Assembly: GCF_026107645.2 (NCBI RefSeq)
Contig: NZ_JAPCHV010000014.1
Coordinates: 62,001 to 126,000, forward strand
Length of the DNA: 64,000 bases
Reading direction: 5' to 3'
Source: Flavobacterium sp. MFBS3-15
Lineage (GTDB): Bacteria > Bacteroidota > Bacteroidia > Flavobacteriales > Flavobacteriaceae
Notes under the pieces: model-generated
Told to the model about the DNA's origin: nothing
Seen by the model: the letters and a program-made list of their open reading frames with translations, nothing else
Databases searched by the model: none
Part shown: positions 17,201 through 25,971 of the stretch, piece by piece
How positions within the stretch are numbered: position 1 is the stretch's first letter
How the letters are laid out: the number at the start of each line of letters is the position of its first letter
Translations under genes and position numbers: made by a program

Positions 17201-17440
17201 AGCTACAACGCCTACTTTGTCAGTATCAAGCATCGTGGCGGTTACATTTACAGTTGTCCCGGTTGTAGAGAACTCATAACTGTAGCCTGTTGAAAAAGTT
17301 CCTTCTGATGCCGCAGTACCTGTTCCCGCACAAGGCGTATTGAATGGTGCAGCGACATTGCCGAAGCCGGAATAATTTGCAATTACTATGCAAATCAGTA
17401 ACGAAAGGAACTTCATGCATTTTTGATAATTTTGTTTCAT
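14264..17440 (-). CDS. Secreted modular repeat protein with T9SS sorting domain (5 beta-domains alternating with 4 FN3 domains)
   Basis: A 1058-residue secreted protein. The start is set at MKQNYQKCMKFLSLL, which gives a proper signal peptide; a longer in-frame start is less likely. The body alternates five ~100-residue domains (each CxGTxxAAxxGxFSTGYSY..., LDTDKVGVVAY, VKFAYAGG, closing Cys) with four fibronectin type III domains (APTGFTA...YTFTVTAADAAGN). The period is about 623-630 bases. The end (MFPNPATDIVHF ... KKLIVE) is a T9SS type A sorting domain, so it is exported through the outer membrane. It lies downstream of a secreted GH2 enzyme on the same strand; the repeated domain resembles C-terminal modules of flavobacterial glycosidases (from memory), so carbohydrate binding is plausible. 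Confidence 0.88.
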   Translation of the reverse strand: MKQNYQKCMKFLSLLICIVIANYSGFGNVAAPFNTPCAGTGTAASEGTFSTGYSYEFSTTGTTVNVTATMLDTDKVGVVAYVRTQMPFTEAPMANAGGLSFTGTIAGQTPGATIGIAVKFAYAGGLVVTQYINYVVGENCTGGGGDTQAPTGFTATVGTVTATSVQLLLNGSDDSGNITYTITYGSNTTTATGTSGTQLPVVINNLMVGTAYTFSVTAADASGNAAANNPIALTATTQSGPANTACAGTATAASEGAFSTGYSYVFSTTGNTVNVSMTMLDTDKVGVIAYLRTQTPFSETPMANAGGLTFTGTIPGQTPGTTIGIAVKFAYAGGLVVTQYVNYVVGENCTGGGGDTQAPTGFTATAGTVTANSVQLLLNGTDDSGAVIYTITYGATTTTVNGTSGSQQVALIEGLTAGTAYTFTVTAADGAGNAAANNPQTVQATTLQNSSSVPCTGTGTAALDGTFTTGYSYSFQTVNGNVQVSMTMLDTDKVGVVAYLWLQAPFTETPMANAGGLTFTGTIPGQANGATIGIAVKFAYAGGQVVTQYINYVVGQDCEAEEDTEAPTGFTATAGTITANSIALVLNGTDNSGSVTYTITYGTETMTVTVASGETETVVIDELDADTDYTFTVTAADAAGNTAANPIVILATTAEESGGGETTPCSGTANAAQDGTFSTGYSYEFETVGNNVNVTITLLDTDKVGVVAYLWLQAPFAETPMANVEGLTFTGTIPAQTLGNTIGIAVKFAYAGGQVVTQYINYEVGENCGTGEEDIEAPTGFEISTGTVTATSIELELTASDNSGDVIYTITYEGGTSITVTGESGVTESVIINNLLPESVYVFTITVMDAAGNMATNVIELQAATIEDTNTECEGMSTTAENGSFSTGYTYHFETVGNDVVVTVELLDTDKVGVVGYVWLQDPFTEIAMTQGEGLSFSATVPGLTTGQDVNIAVKFAYAGGQAVTQYFTYTVGEECSLGIDRPELGASVRMFPNPATDIVHFVSETADITKVEIYSVLGSKVMEADADSVTISALPKGMYIARIYAGSKSTSKKLIVE
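14515..17340. repeat. Tandem ~627-bp coding repeat inside the surface protein gene
   Basis: Five copies of a Cys-bounded domain begin (on the minus strand) near 17330, 16700, 16072, 15445 and 14822. They are spaced 623-630 bases apart with an FN3 module between each pair. Copies 1 and 2 are most alike and copy 5 has drifted most, consistent with stepwise duplication. Confidence 0.85.
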
Positions 17441-17625
17441 ATAATTTGATTTTTTTGCTAATATACCTCTAATAATTTCACATTTCCTTAACAAGAGGTA
17501 TATACAAACCATACATCACCAAAAAAACACGCTACAAAACAACGGTTTTACCTATACAACAACACTACAACTACACCGTTTTCGCCAGTAAATATCGGGG
17601 CATGAATTTTCATGAATTTCAATAT

Positions 17626-20442
17626 TTATTTTTTGGATATTATAGCTGTTGCCGTATCCAGATTTGAACCCCTGGCAGTCAATACTACATCATTTCCACT
17701 ACCGTCGGGCTGTACGATTACCTGCGCATAGCCGTTAAAAAGCTTTCTTTTCCATGTTTCGGCCGGCGTACAAACCTGAACCACGCCGGGATCGGTATTG
17801 GCGGCATCCCAATCGTTAATTTTTCGCAATGGGGCAGCGATGATGTGGAGCGTATTATCGCCATTCTTCAATACATCAGCAGCAAGGATATATTTTTGGG
17901 CATCATCCGGTGAGGCCGCCATTTTTTTCCCGTTGACAAAAACTACCGCTTCCGGCCCAATCTTTTGGTAAAAGAAGGTTATTACTGCGTTTTTTTCAAC
18001 GCTATCAAGCTTAAAGCTTCCCCTGTAAACATAGGCCGGAGCCGGATTCTTATAGTCCCTGCCCTCAAAAGCGGGTATCCATCTGCTTTCCTGATATGAT
18101 GGCAGTTCCTGCGGCAAACCCGCTGCAGCCAAAGCCTGTTCCTGCAGGCCTGTGATTTTTACAAGGGCGATGTCTTCAATAAATTTGTCCTTTTCGGGTG
18201 ATGTCGGGTCGCCATTCCCTACCCCGATGATCTTCCCTCCTTTTACCGAAAACGAAATTTCGTTATTCGCATTTGGTACGTGCAGGCCGTTTTTATCGGT
18301 CACTGACACTGTGAGGACTTTTAGGTCCTTTACATGAGGAATTTTGCTCTCAGCCAGGATGATTTTAGAGGGTGCGCCGGTGGACTTTTGGGTATCCTTC
18401 AGGAGTATTTTTCCACCCTTGTAACCAATGGCCTCCAAAGTGCCGGGTTGGTAGGCTATTTTCCATTCGAGGTGGCCTAATTTTTCCATCCTCTTTTTTC
18501 CCAAGCTTTTCTTGTTCAGGAACAATTCCACCTCATCACAATTGGAATGCACCCACACATCGATCTCCTTACTTTCCATCCCCTGCCAGTTCCAGTGCGG
18601 AATGATATGCAGGACGGGCTCGTTCCCCCACCATGATTTCAGGTAATACACATTATCCTTCGGGAAGCCGCACATGTCCATCATCCCAAAATAGGAATTG
18701 ACCGAAGGCCAGCCATACGGGGTAGGCTCCCCCCTGTAATCAAACCCTGTCCAGATGAACATCCCCGCCAGGTAGGACCTTTCGGCGTAGAATTTCCATC
18801 CCTCCTCTATGCTGTAAAAGGTTGGGCGAGGCTTGCGGTCGTAGGCGCTTTTGTAGTGTTTGGCCTCATCGTCAAAGTAGATGCCCCGCGTGGCGAAGGT
18901 CGACCCCTCCTCGGTGCCCATGCCCGGCTGATTGGGGAATTGCCTCCTGTGCGCATCAATATCGCCGTTGCCCATGTAGTTGTAGCCCATGACCCCGACC
19001 ATGGATGATATCCCGCTCCGGAACCCGCTGCTGATGCCCACGGTTACCGGCCGCGTAGGGTCGATACTTCTGGCGAAGTCCTGCATGATATGCGTAATGC
19101 GCTCTCCCGTGATGTTGCCCTCGATCTTCCATTCCTCATTGCCCACAGACCAGCAGAACACGCTCGGGTGGTTGCGGTCGCGCTCTATCATCTGCCGCAC
19201 GGCCCCGAGGTGGTAATCGTTGATGCCCATCAGCCTTGTCTCGTCGATAACCAGCATGCCGAGCCTGTCGCACGCCTCGAGCAGTTCGGGTGTGGGTGGG
19301 TGGTGCGAGCAGCGGTAGGCATTGCTCCCCATTTCCTTCAGCTTTTGGATGCGGAAGTACTGCAACCCGTCGGGCAGTGCCGTTCCCACTCCGGCATGGT
19401 CCTGGTGGTTATTGGTACCTTTAAGCTTCAGCGGCTTCCCGTTGAGGAAAAAGCCCTCTTCGGCATCAAACCGTATGCTGCGGATGCCAAAGGCAGTTTC
19501 GTAACTGTCCACTACCCTGCCCTCCTGCCTTACCTGCGTCACCATGCGGTACAGGTTGGGCGTATCCACGTCCCAAAGCTTCGGGCCGTTTATTTTCAGT
19601 GCCGACGTGAAAACACCCTTTTGGTAAAAACCCGGGGCGCTCCCCTTTTCGGTTGCCGACGCCACTTCTTTTCCGTCGGCATCATAGGCTGTCCGGACAA
19701 TTTCGATTGCTCCCGTATAGTTGCCTTTGTTTTCTATCGTAACCTGTGCGGTAACATCTGCAAAGCCATTCTTTACGTCCGATGTTATGTAAGTACCGTT
19801 CTGTGCCACGTGCAGCGGATTGGTTTTAAGTAAGTGGACGTGCCTGTATATGCCCGCCCCTTCGTAATACCATCCCTCCTCCATCGAAGCATCCACCCGC
19901 ACGGCAATGGTATTCTCGCCGCCATAGTTCACATAGGCCGAAACATCGTGTTGGAAACCCAGGTAGCCGCTTTCCCATGTGCCGAGGAAATGCCCGTTGA
20001 ACCACACCTTGCAGTTGCGGTACACCCCATCGAATTGCAGCGAAATGATCCTGCCAAGGTCAGCTTGCGGAATGGTTACTTTTTTGCGGTACCACCCGAT
20101 GCTTTTTTGGGGGAATCCTTTACCTGCTGCCTTGAACCCGTGGCTTGGGCTGCCTTTTTCGGAAAATGGCTGCTCCACCGCCCAGTCGTGCGGCAGGTCG
20201 AGCAGGCGCCAGGCACGGTCATCGAAAACCGGGGCCGCGGGGCCATCACCGTTGCCTGTTTTAGCGAGATAGGAAAAGTAGGCCGTGCCATGGTTGAAGT
20301 CTTTTTCCGTATCCGACGGATGCCCGAACGAGAACCTCCACCCGGAATCAATGCGGGTTTGCTCCCGCGGGTTTTGGGCAAAAGCAAGGCCGGTAATCAT
20401 TAAAAAGCAGGCTAAAAACAGGCGGTGTAGTATGGCATTCAT
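17626..20442 (-). CDS. Secreted glycoside hydrolase family 2 (beta-galactosidase-like)
   Basis: A 938-residue protein with a signal peptide (MNAILHRLFLACFLMITGLAFAQ). Order of domains: GH2 sugar-binding jelly roll (about 28-215, with WYRKKV and WYYEGAGIYRHVHL), Ig-like domain, TIM-barrel catalytic domain (about 320-600), then extra Ig-like domains (DUF4982 type) and a C-terminal domain. The acid/base is E436 in WSVGNEEW and the nucleophile candidate is E511 or E512 in GMGTEEGS. It hydrolyses terminal beta-linked sugars, probably galactosides; exact specificity cannot be read. The T9SS repeat protein follows 185 bases downstream in the same orientation, suggesting joint use on a polysaccharide. 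Confidence 0.92.
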   Translation of the reverse strand: MNAILHRLFLACFLMITGLAFAQNPREQTRIDSGWRFSFGHPSDTEKDFNHGTAYFSYLAKTGNGDGPAAPVFDDRAWRLLDLPHDWAVEQPFSEKGSPSHGFKAAGKGFPQKSIGWYRKKVTIPQADLGRIISLQFDGVYRNCKVWFNGHFLGTWESGYLGFQHDVSAYVNYGGENTIAVRVDASMEEGWYYEGAGIYRHVHLLKTNPLHVAQNGTYITSDVKNGFADVTAQVTIENKGNYTGAIEIVRTAYDADGKEVASATEKGSAPGFYQKGVFTSALKINGPKLWDVDTPNLYRMVTQVRQEGRVVDSYETAFGIRSIRFDAEEGFFLNGKPLKLKGTNNHQDHAGVGTALPDGLQYFRIQKLKEMGSNAYRCSHHPPTPELLEACDRLGMLVIDETRLMGINDYHLGAVRQMIERDRNHPSVFCWSVGNEEWKIEGNITGERITHIMQDFARSIDPTRPVTVGISSGFRSGISSMVGVMGYNYMGNGDIDAHRRQFPNQPGMGTEEGSTFATRGIYFDDEAKHYKSAYDRKPRPTFYSIEEGWKFYAERSYLAGMFIWTGFDYRGEPTPYGWPSVNSYFGMMDMCGFPKDNVYYLKSWWGNEPVLHIIPHWNWQGMESKEIDVWVHSNCDEVELFLNKKSLGKKRMEKLGHLEWKIAYQPGTLEAIGYKGGKILLKDTQKSTGAPSKIILAESKIPHVKDLKVLTVSVTDKNGLHVPNANNEISFSVKGGKIIGVGNGDPTSPEKDKFIEDIALVKITGLQEQALAAAGLPQELPSYQESRWIPAFEGRDYKNPAPAYVYRGSFKLDSVEKNAVITFFYQKIGPEAVVFVNGKKMAASPDDAQKYILAADVLKNGDNTLHIIAAPLRKINDWDAANTDPGVVQVCTPAETWKRKLFNGYAQVIVQPDGSGNDVVLTARGSNLDTATAIISKK

Positions 20443-20858
20443 AGTGTATTATAACGATTGAGGGATAAAAATATCGTTTTTGGGCGGCGTGTAGTAATAG
20501 TATTTTATCAAAGTATGAACATAGTCCTCTCCCCGGCCCTCTTCAAAGGAGAGGGTGACGGGACGTAACGCTCTTACCGGGAAAACCACGGAAAACAAAC
20601 TTAAAACCCGCTACTGTTCCGTGTAAACCTCACCCCCAACCCCCTCTCCAAAGGAGAGGGGGCAGCTACACTCCTGTCGAATAGTCCTCTTCAAAGGAGA
20701 GGGTGACGGGACGTAACACTCATGCCGGTTATACGAGAAAACAAAAATAAAACCTGACTTTGCGGAGCACATCCCTATATGGTTAAATCGAATACCAATT
20801 GGCTATCAATTGGAATAATTCCTTATTTTCGCTCATTCAAAAACAACATTAAACACAC
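20443..20858. repeat. Repeat-rich spacer with a 32-bp direct repeat
   Basis: No gene is visible. An identical 32-base unit (beginning CCTCTTCAAAGGAGAGGG and ending GGGACGTAAC) occurs at 20538-20569 and 20686-20717. Between them lies the palindrome CCCCTCTCCAAAGGAGAGGG (from 20640). ATAGTCCTCT precedes both units. This is the kind of CTCTCC/GGAGAG dispersed intergenic element common in Bacteroidota. A weak promoter-like pair (TTG at 20799, TATTTTCG at 20824) precedes the next gene. Confidence 0.75.
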
Positions 20859-21377
20859 ATGGACTTCAACAAGATTATCGAGCTTCTTGCCTATACGCTG
20901 CCTGCAGCCATTACCGGGCTGGTAGCTTACTACTTTTTTGCACAGCATACCAAAAACGAGGAGGGCCGCCGCCGCTACCTCATCCATAAGGAAGCGCAGA
21001 AGAATGCCCTGCCCCTCCGCCTGCAGGCTTATGAAAGGCTGGTACTGTTCCTGGAGCGCATCAACCCTGCCAAACTGCTGATACGCGTGGCACCGCACTC
21101 TTCCGACAAAAATGACTATGAGGAATACCTCATTGCCCAGATCGAGCAGGAATATGAGCACAACCTTACCCAGCAAATCTACATTTCGGGCGAGGCATGG
21201 GATGTGATCATGACCGCCAAGAACGCCACCATACAAATGATACGCAAGGCAGGCATGAGTGCCGACTCGGCCAACAAAATGCGCGAAATGATCCTTACCG
21301 ACCTTTTCGACAAGCAAAGCCCCAGCAGTGTGGCAGTGGCTTATTTGAAGAACGAGGTTGGGGAGATGTGGTCTTAA
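20859..21377 (+). CDS. Uncharacterised membrane-anchored protein
   Basis: A 172-residue protein with one N-terminal membrane helix (about residues 8-28, IIELLAYTLPAAITGLVAYY) followed by a charged, helical cytoplasmic region (RRRYLIHKEAQKNALPLRLQ). The layout resembles a conserved Flavobacteriia protein of unknown function. There are no catalytic motifs. It stands alone between two repeat-rich spacers, so context gives no clue. Confidence 0.75.
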   Translation: MDFNKIIELLAYTLPAAITGLVAYYFFAQHTKNEEGRRRYLIHKEAQKNALPLRLQAYERLVLFLERINPAKLLIRVAPHSSDKNDYEEYLIAQIEQEYEHNLTQQIYISGEAWDVIMTAKNATIQMIRKAGMSADSANKMREMILTDLFDKQSPSSVAVAYLKNEVGEMWS

Positions 21378-21711
21378 TTATTTCAGATTTCAGATTGTAG
21401 ATTTCAGATTGAGCTGCACTCATGCCAGTAAAATGGATTTACGCAGGTCTTCTTTTTAACGATACGGTAGAGATGCAATGCCTGCATCTCACAGGATACA
21501 GGGGCGCGTTGAATGCGCCCCACTTTTTTATACTATGTTTGAGTCGCAAGGCATTGCGTCTCTACCCTTACGGTTCATATGACAATCAGGGGGATTACGT
21601 GCTTGCGCCAAATAATTCTTAATTGTTGCCCTTTTCCTACGGAAAATGCAGTTTTTTTCAATACTTTAGCACAATCAAACAACAGACACATTTCAAATTT
21701 TTAACGTTACA
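21378..21711. repeat. Repeat-rich spacer upstream of gcvT
   Basis: No gene is visible. TTTCAGATT units repeat at 21381-21410. GTAGAGATGCAATGCC (21467-21482) pairs with GGCATTGCGTCTCTAC (21550-21565) with one mismatch, and inside it GGGGCGC/GCGCCCC (21501-21521) forms a second hairpin. A promoter-like TACTTTAG at 21662-21669 precedes gcvT by 43 bases. Confidence 0.7.
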
Positions 21712-22794
21712 ATGAAAAATACTGCGCTTACGCATATTCATGAGGGCCTTGGTGCCAAAATGGTCCCTTTTGCGGGCTACAACATGCCTGTTCAATATGA
21801 AGGGGTGAACATCGAACACGAAACCGTACGCAATGGCGTAGGCGTTTTCGACGTGTCGCACATGGGAGAATTCCTCCTTAGCGGGCCAAAGGCACTGGAC
21901 CTGATACAGAAGGTGACCAGCAATGATGCATCGACGCTTACTGTAGGCCGGGCACAATATTCCTGCCTGCCGAATGATGAGGGCGGTATCGTAGACGACC
22001 TTATCGTGTACAAGATTAAAGAAGAGCAATACCTGCTGGTAGTGAATGCCTCGAACATTGAGAAGGACTGGGCATGGATATCGTCTAAAAACGATTTGGG
22101 TGTGGACATGCGCAATGTATCGGAAGACTATTCGTTATTAGCCATACAGGGGCCTATGGCCATGGAAGCCATGCAGCCGCTTACATCGGTAGACCTTGCT
22201 GCCATAAAGTACTACCATTTTGAAGTGGCCGACTTTGCGGGCATTGAGCATGTGATCATTTCTGCAACGGGATATACCGGCAGCGGCGGTTTTGAGATCT
22301 ATGCCAAAAACAGCGAGATAGAACAGATTTGGAACAAAGTATTTGAAGCCGGAGAAGCATATGGCATAAAGCCTATCGGGCTTGCTGCACGCGACACGCT
22401 TCGCCTGGAAATGGGCTTCTGCCTGTATGGGAACGACATTAATGATACCACTTCCCCGCTTGAGGCCGGGCTGGGCTGGATCACGAAGTTCAACAAGGAC
22501 TTTACCAACTCGGAGGCACTGAAGCAGCAAAAGGAAGCCGGCGTAACCCGCAAGCTGGTAGGCTTTGAGCTTACCGAGCGGGGGATACCGAGGCACGATT
22601 ATGAAATTACAGACAAGGACGGAAACGTGATAGGCGTTGTAACATCGGGTACGCAGTCACCATCGCTGGGCAAAGGCATCGGGTTGGGCTATGTGCCTGC
22701 AGCCTATGCCGCGCCGGACAGCGAAATATTCATCCGCATAAGGAAGAATGATATCCCTGCCAGGGTGGTGAAGCTGCCGTTCTATAAAAAATAA
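21712..22794 (+). CDS. gcvT: Aminomethyltransferase (glycine cleavage system T protein)
   Basis: A 360-residue enzyme of the usual length. It transfers the methylene group from the H-protein-bound intermediate to tetrahydrofolate, releasing ammonia, in the glycine cleavage complex. Motifs include the N-terminal [26 protein letters not shown] (folate-site region), [12 protein letters not shown] and [20 protein letters not shown]. The other cleavage genes (gcvP, gcvH) are not in the window. The S41 peptidase gene starts 5 bases after the stop, so the two are probably cotranscribed. Confidence 0.96.
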   Translation: MKNTALTHIHEGLGAKMVPFAGYNMPVQYEGVNIEHETVRNGVGVFDVSHMGEFLLSGPKALDLIQKVTSNDASTLTVGRAQYSCLPNDEGGIVDDLIVYKIKEEQYLLVVNASNIEKDWAWISSKNDLGVDMRNVSEDYSLLAIQGPMAMEAMQPLTSVDLAAIKYYHFEVADFAGIEHVIISATGYTGSGGFEIYAKNSEIEQIWNKVFEAGEAYGIKPIGLAARDTLRLEMGFCLYGNDINDTTSPLEAGLGWITKFNKDFTNSEALKQQKEAGVTRKLVGFELTERGIPRHDYEITDKDGNVIGVVTSGTQSPSLGKGIGLGYVPAAYAAPDSEIFIRIRKNDIPARVVKLPFYKK

Positions 22795-22799
22795 ATGCC

Positions 22800-24839
22800 A
22801 TGAAAAAACTATTCGCATTCGCTTTACTGCTTCCCCTGGCAATGGGGGCGCAAAACCATGATAAGGCGTGCGATGTTTTTTCGAAAGTGAATAGTGTGCT
22901 TCAGTCGAGGCACTACAAGCCTAAACCGGTAGACGACAGTTTATCGGTTTATGTTTTTGATAAGGTCATGGAAGGGCTGGACGATAACCGCATCCTGTTC
23001 CTGAAAGAGGAGTACGAACAGCTGGCCAGGCACCGCTATGCCATTGATAATTACATAAAGGACAAGGACTGCTCGTTCTTTTCCGACTTTATCACCATTT
23101 ACAAAAAGGCCCTGGAACGCAGCAGGGGCTTTGTAGAGGAAATTGGCCGCGAGCCGCTTCCCTTCAATACCAAAGACACCATCTATTACTCCAGGGAAAC
23201 CTTTCCGTTTCACTCCAAAGCAGACCGCATAAAGAGTTTCCTTCGCAAGAAGATCACCTACGACATACTCGAGGACATATCCGAACAGAGCAAAAACAAA
23301 GATTCGCTCAAAGTACATCTTGAGGCGTTAGGAAAAATATCACGCCCAAAAATATTGGAAAGCTACCTGTGCAAGGCCAACCTGTTGCTGAACCCTTCGG
23401 AGGGTTTTGAAAACAGCATTTACAACCGGTTCTATTCGGTATTTTGCTCCTATTTCGACCCGCATTCCACCTACTTCAATTATAGCGAGAAGGCATCGTT
23501 CGTATCGTCCATATCTACCGAAAATTATTCGCTGGGGCTGTATGTTTCCCAAAATGAAAAAGAACAGATCATTGTAGAGGACATAGTTCCCGGCGGGCCG
23601 GCATACAAAACCGACAAGATCAAAAAGGGTGACGAGATCATAAAGCTGGCAGCCAATGATACGGAATATACCGTATCGTGCGCCTCGATGGATAAGATAA
23701 ACGACATTGTAAATTCAGATACCTACAGGACCGTAGTGCTGACACTCCGCAAAAAGGACGGGTCGGTCTATTCGGTAAGCCTTGAAAAAAAGGTGATGAA
23801 AGCCGATGACCACAGCGTATACAGCTTTGTACTGGGAGATAAGGACCCGGTAGGCTACATAAAGGTGCCCAGCTTTTACACAGCTTTCGATTCGGACAAA
23901 AGCCAGGGCTGCGCCGATGATGTGGCGCGCGAAGTGGTAAAGCTGAAAAAAGAGAATATCAAGGGCCTCATCATCGACCTGCAATACAACGGCGGGGGTT
24001 CGATGGACGAGGTGATACGCATGGCAGGGATGTTCATCAACTTTGGGCCGGTGGCAGTAGTTACCGACAAGGATATGGATTATAACGTAATCAAGGACTT
24101 TAACCGCGGCATGGTTTTCAACGGGCCTATGGTCGTGCTGGTTAATGGTTTTTCGGCATCGGCAAGCGAGTTTTTTGCCGGTGTGATGCAGGATTACAAC
24201 CGCGCCATTATAGTGGGCAATACCACGGTAGGCAAGGCGACCATGCAAACTATACTGCCACTGGAGGCAGCAAATGAAAAGCCGGAGGATTTTGTAAAAG
24301 TGACCATCGACAAGTTTTACCGCATTACCGGCAAAAGTAGCCAGTATATAGGAATAGTGCCCGATGTGGAGCTTCCAACCTTTTTTGACAAGCTGCTGCC
24401 CAGGGAACGCACCATGACCACAGCCATAAAGAACGACAGTATAGCCGACCTGCACCTGAGGTTCAGCAAAATGCCCGAAGAGCCCATAAAAAGAGCCGCT
24501 GAGCTGAGCCGCAACCGCACGGCCTCCGATGCAGGCTTCCAGATGGTAACCTCGGTAAATGACCGGATCAATGCACTGTACAACAATGCCAAAAAACCGG
24601 TAGCGGTAACCTTTGACAGTGTGTTTGACGATGTGCATTCCATGGACCAGATATGGAAGGATATAAGCGCCGCTGCAGAGAAAGAACTGGGCTTTTCCAT
24701 CCGCAATACCGCTTTCAACCAGGAAGTGACGGGCTACGACGACTACCTGAAAAATGCCAACGAGTACAAGATAAAATCTGTGAAAACCGATATGTATATC
24801 AACGAAGCGGTAAACATATTGAAAGACCTTAACCAATAA
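22800..24839 (+). CDS. Periplasmic carboxyl-terminal processing protease (S41, Prc/Tsp-like)
   Basis: A 679-residue protein with a short signal peptide (MKKLFAFALLLPLAMGAQ). The N-terminal helical domain (to about 230) is of the Prc type. A PDZ domain (about 235-320, with GLYVSQNEKEQ and KGDEIIKLA) follows, then the S41 peptidase domain. The nucleophile lies in the SASAS stretch at residues 452-456 and the catalytic lysine is K479 in VGKATMQ, giving a Ser/Lys dyad. It should trim or degrade periplasmic proteins by their C-termini. It lies 5 bases after gcvT and 10 bases before a surface-protein gene. Confidence 0.9.
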   Translation: MKKLFAFALLLPLAMGAQNHDKACDVFSKVNSVLQSRHYKPKPVDDSLSVYVFDKVMEGLDDNRILFLKEEYEQLARHRYAIDNYIKDKDCSFFSDFITIYKKALERSRGFVEEIGREPLPFNTKDTIYYSRETFPFHSKADRIKSFLRKKITYDILEDISEQSKNKDSLKVHLEALGKISRPKILESYLCKANLLLNPSEGFENSIYNRFYSVFCSYFDPHSTYFNYSEKASFVSSISTENYSLGLYVSQNEKEQIIVEDIVPGGPAYKTDKIKKGDEIIKLAANDTEYTVSCASMDKINDIVNSDTYRTVVLTLRKKDGSVYSVSLEKKVMKADDHSVYSFVLGDKDPVGYIKVPSFYTAFDSDKSQGCADDVAREVVKLKKENIKGLIIDLQYNGGGSMDEVIRMAGMFINFGPVAVVTDKDMDYNVIKDFNRGMVFNGPMVVLVNGFSASASEFFAGVMQDYNRAIIVGNTTVGKATMQTILPLEAANEKPEDFVKVTIDKFYRITGKSSQYIGIVPDVELPTFFDKLLPRERTMTTAIKNDSIADLHLRFSKMPEEPIKRAAELSRNRTASDAGFQMVTSVNDRINALYNNAKKPVAVTFDSVFDDVHSMDQIWKDISAAAEKELGFSIRNTAFNQEVTGYDDYLKNANEYKIKSVKTDMYINEAVNILKDLNQ

Positions 24840-24849
24840 CCAACAACCA

Positions 24850-25872
24850 ATGAAACAAATGTTACTCGGCATACTATTCATAGTATCGCTTACCTGTGCA
24901 GCGCAGGATTTTAAAACACCAATCGAATACCTCAACTTCATCGACAGGGAAAGCAAGCCCATTTCGGCCAACACGTGGAAATACACCAAGGCTGTAGCCC
25001 ACAGCAAAAGCGCGCGCAAGATTGATGCTACGCGCAAGGCGCTCATAAAATCGATACAGGCTGCCTCCAAAAAAATCGCCGCCACCAATGGCTTTAAGGG
25101 CGATGTGGAGTACCGCGACCAGCTTCTCGCCTACTTCTCCATTTCTGAAAAATACATTAACGACGAGTACGACAAGATCATCGACATGCAGGAAGTGGCC
25201 GAGCAATCGTATGACCTGATGGAAGCCTACATCCTGACGCGCGACATGGTGAACCAAAAGATAAACGACGAGATTGAAAAACTGAACAGGCACCAAAAGG
25301 AATTCGCCAACAAATACAACATTACCATTACCGACGACCAAACTGAACTGGGCAAAAAAATGGAGATTTCCAACCAGGTGTTTAAGCACCAGAGCGACAT
25401 GTACCTGATATTCTTTAAAGTGTACATTACCGATGCCAACCTGATGAAGGCGGTACAGGACAAAGACATCAACAGGATACAGCAGAATGCATCGGCACTG
25501 GAATCGTTCGTAAACGAAGGGCTTGAAAAGCTAAAGCAGGCCTCGCCCTATAAAAATGACCCAATGCTGGTGAATGCTACCAAAAAAGCGCTGGAATTCT
25601 ATAAGAAAGAAGCACTGGAATTTGCTCCGGGCGTTACGGATTTCATGATGCTGAACCAAAAAGCAGATGAAAGCAAAAAAGCCATGGATGCAAAGGGGAA
25701 GCCGTCAAAGGAAGATATTGATGCCTACAACAAGACGGTTAACGAGCTCAACAAGGCAGTGGGCAATTACAACAAGCTGAACAACAAGTACAATACCGAA
25801 AGGAACAACGCCATTACTGCCTGGAATACGTCCAGTGAAGGCTTTGTTTCGAAACATGTGCCGAGGGATTGA
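24850..25872 (+). CDS. Exported helical protein (LIC11966-like surface protein family)
   Basis: A 340-residue protein with a signal peptide (MKQMLLGILFIVSLTCAAQ); a Cys precedes the cleavage site but the lipobox is poor. The rest is charged, almost entirely helical, and resembles the LIC11966 family of surface proteins (name from memory). There are no catalytic motifs. It follows the Prc-like protease by 10 bases, so it could be a partner or substrate adaptor of that protease (inference). Confidence 0.75.
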   Translation: MKQMLLGILFIVSLTCAAQDFKTPIEYLNFIDRESKPISANTWKYTKAVAHSKSARKIDATRKALIKSIQAASKKIAATNGFKGDVEYRDQLLAYFSISEKYINDEYDKIIDMQEVAEQSYDLMEAYILTRDMVNQKINDEIEKLNRHQKEFANKYNITITDDQTELGKKMEISNQVFKHQSDMYLIFFKVYITDANLMKAVQDKDINRIQQNASALESFVNEGLEKLKQASPYKNDPMLVNATKKALEFYKKEALEFAPGVTDFMMLNQKADESKKAMDAKGKPSKEDIDAYNKTVNELNKAVGNYNKLNNKYNTERNNAITAWNTSSEGFVSKHVPRD

Positions 25873-25920
25873 TTGGTAATGCTTCAAAAAAATTACACCT
25901 AAATAACAATCATCTAATTT

Positions 25921-25951
25921 TTTGCAAAAACACGGAATAAGTTTATTTTTG
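25921..25951 (+). promoter_or_regulatory. Promoter of the YebC gene
   Basis: TTTG at 25921-25924 and TATTTTTG at 25944-25951 match the Bacteroidota consensus exactly, with 19 bases between. The -7 box overlaps an apparent in-frame GTG at 25951, ruling it out as the start. Confidence 0.75.
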
Positions 25952-25971
25952 TGCCTCCAAACAAATTAATT

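Noticed and set aside
14515..17340. CRISPR-like or phase-variable DNA array reading of the periodic repeats
   Set aside because: The period (~627 bases) and codon structure are protein-domain repeats; there are no short repeats with unique spacers.
19090..19833. A 247-residue reading frame on the plus strand inside the GH2 gene
   Set aside because: It is a shadow of the GH2 catalytic domain, which has all family motifs on the minus strand.
21422..21622. A 66-residue reading frame on the plus strand
   Set aside because: It lies entirely in palindromic repeat DNA and has no promoter, start context or recognisable product.
23715..25088. A 457-residue reading frame on the minus strand
   Set aside because: It lies antisense to the Prc-like protease and the following gene; its composition is a shadow of the coding frame, with no start context or motifs.
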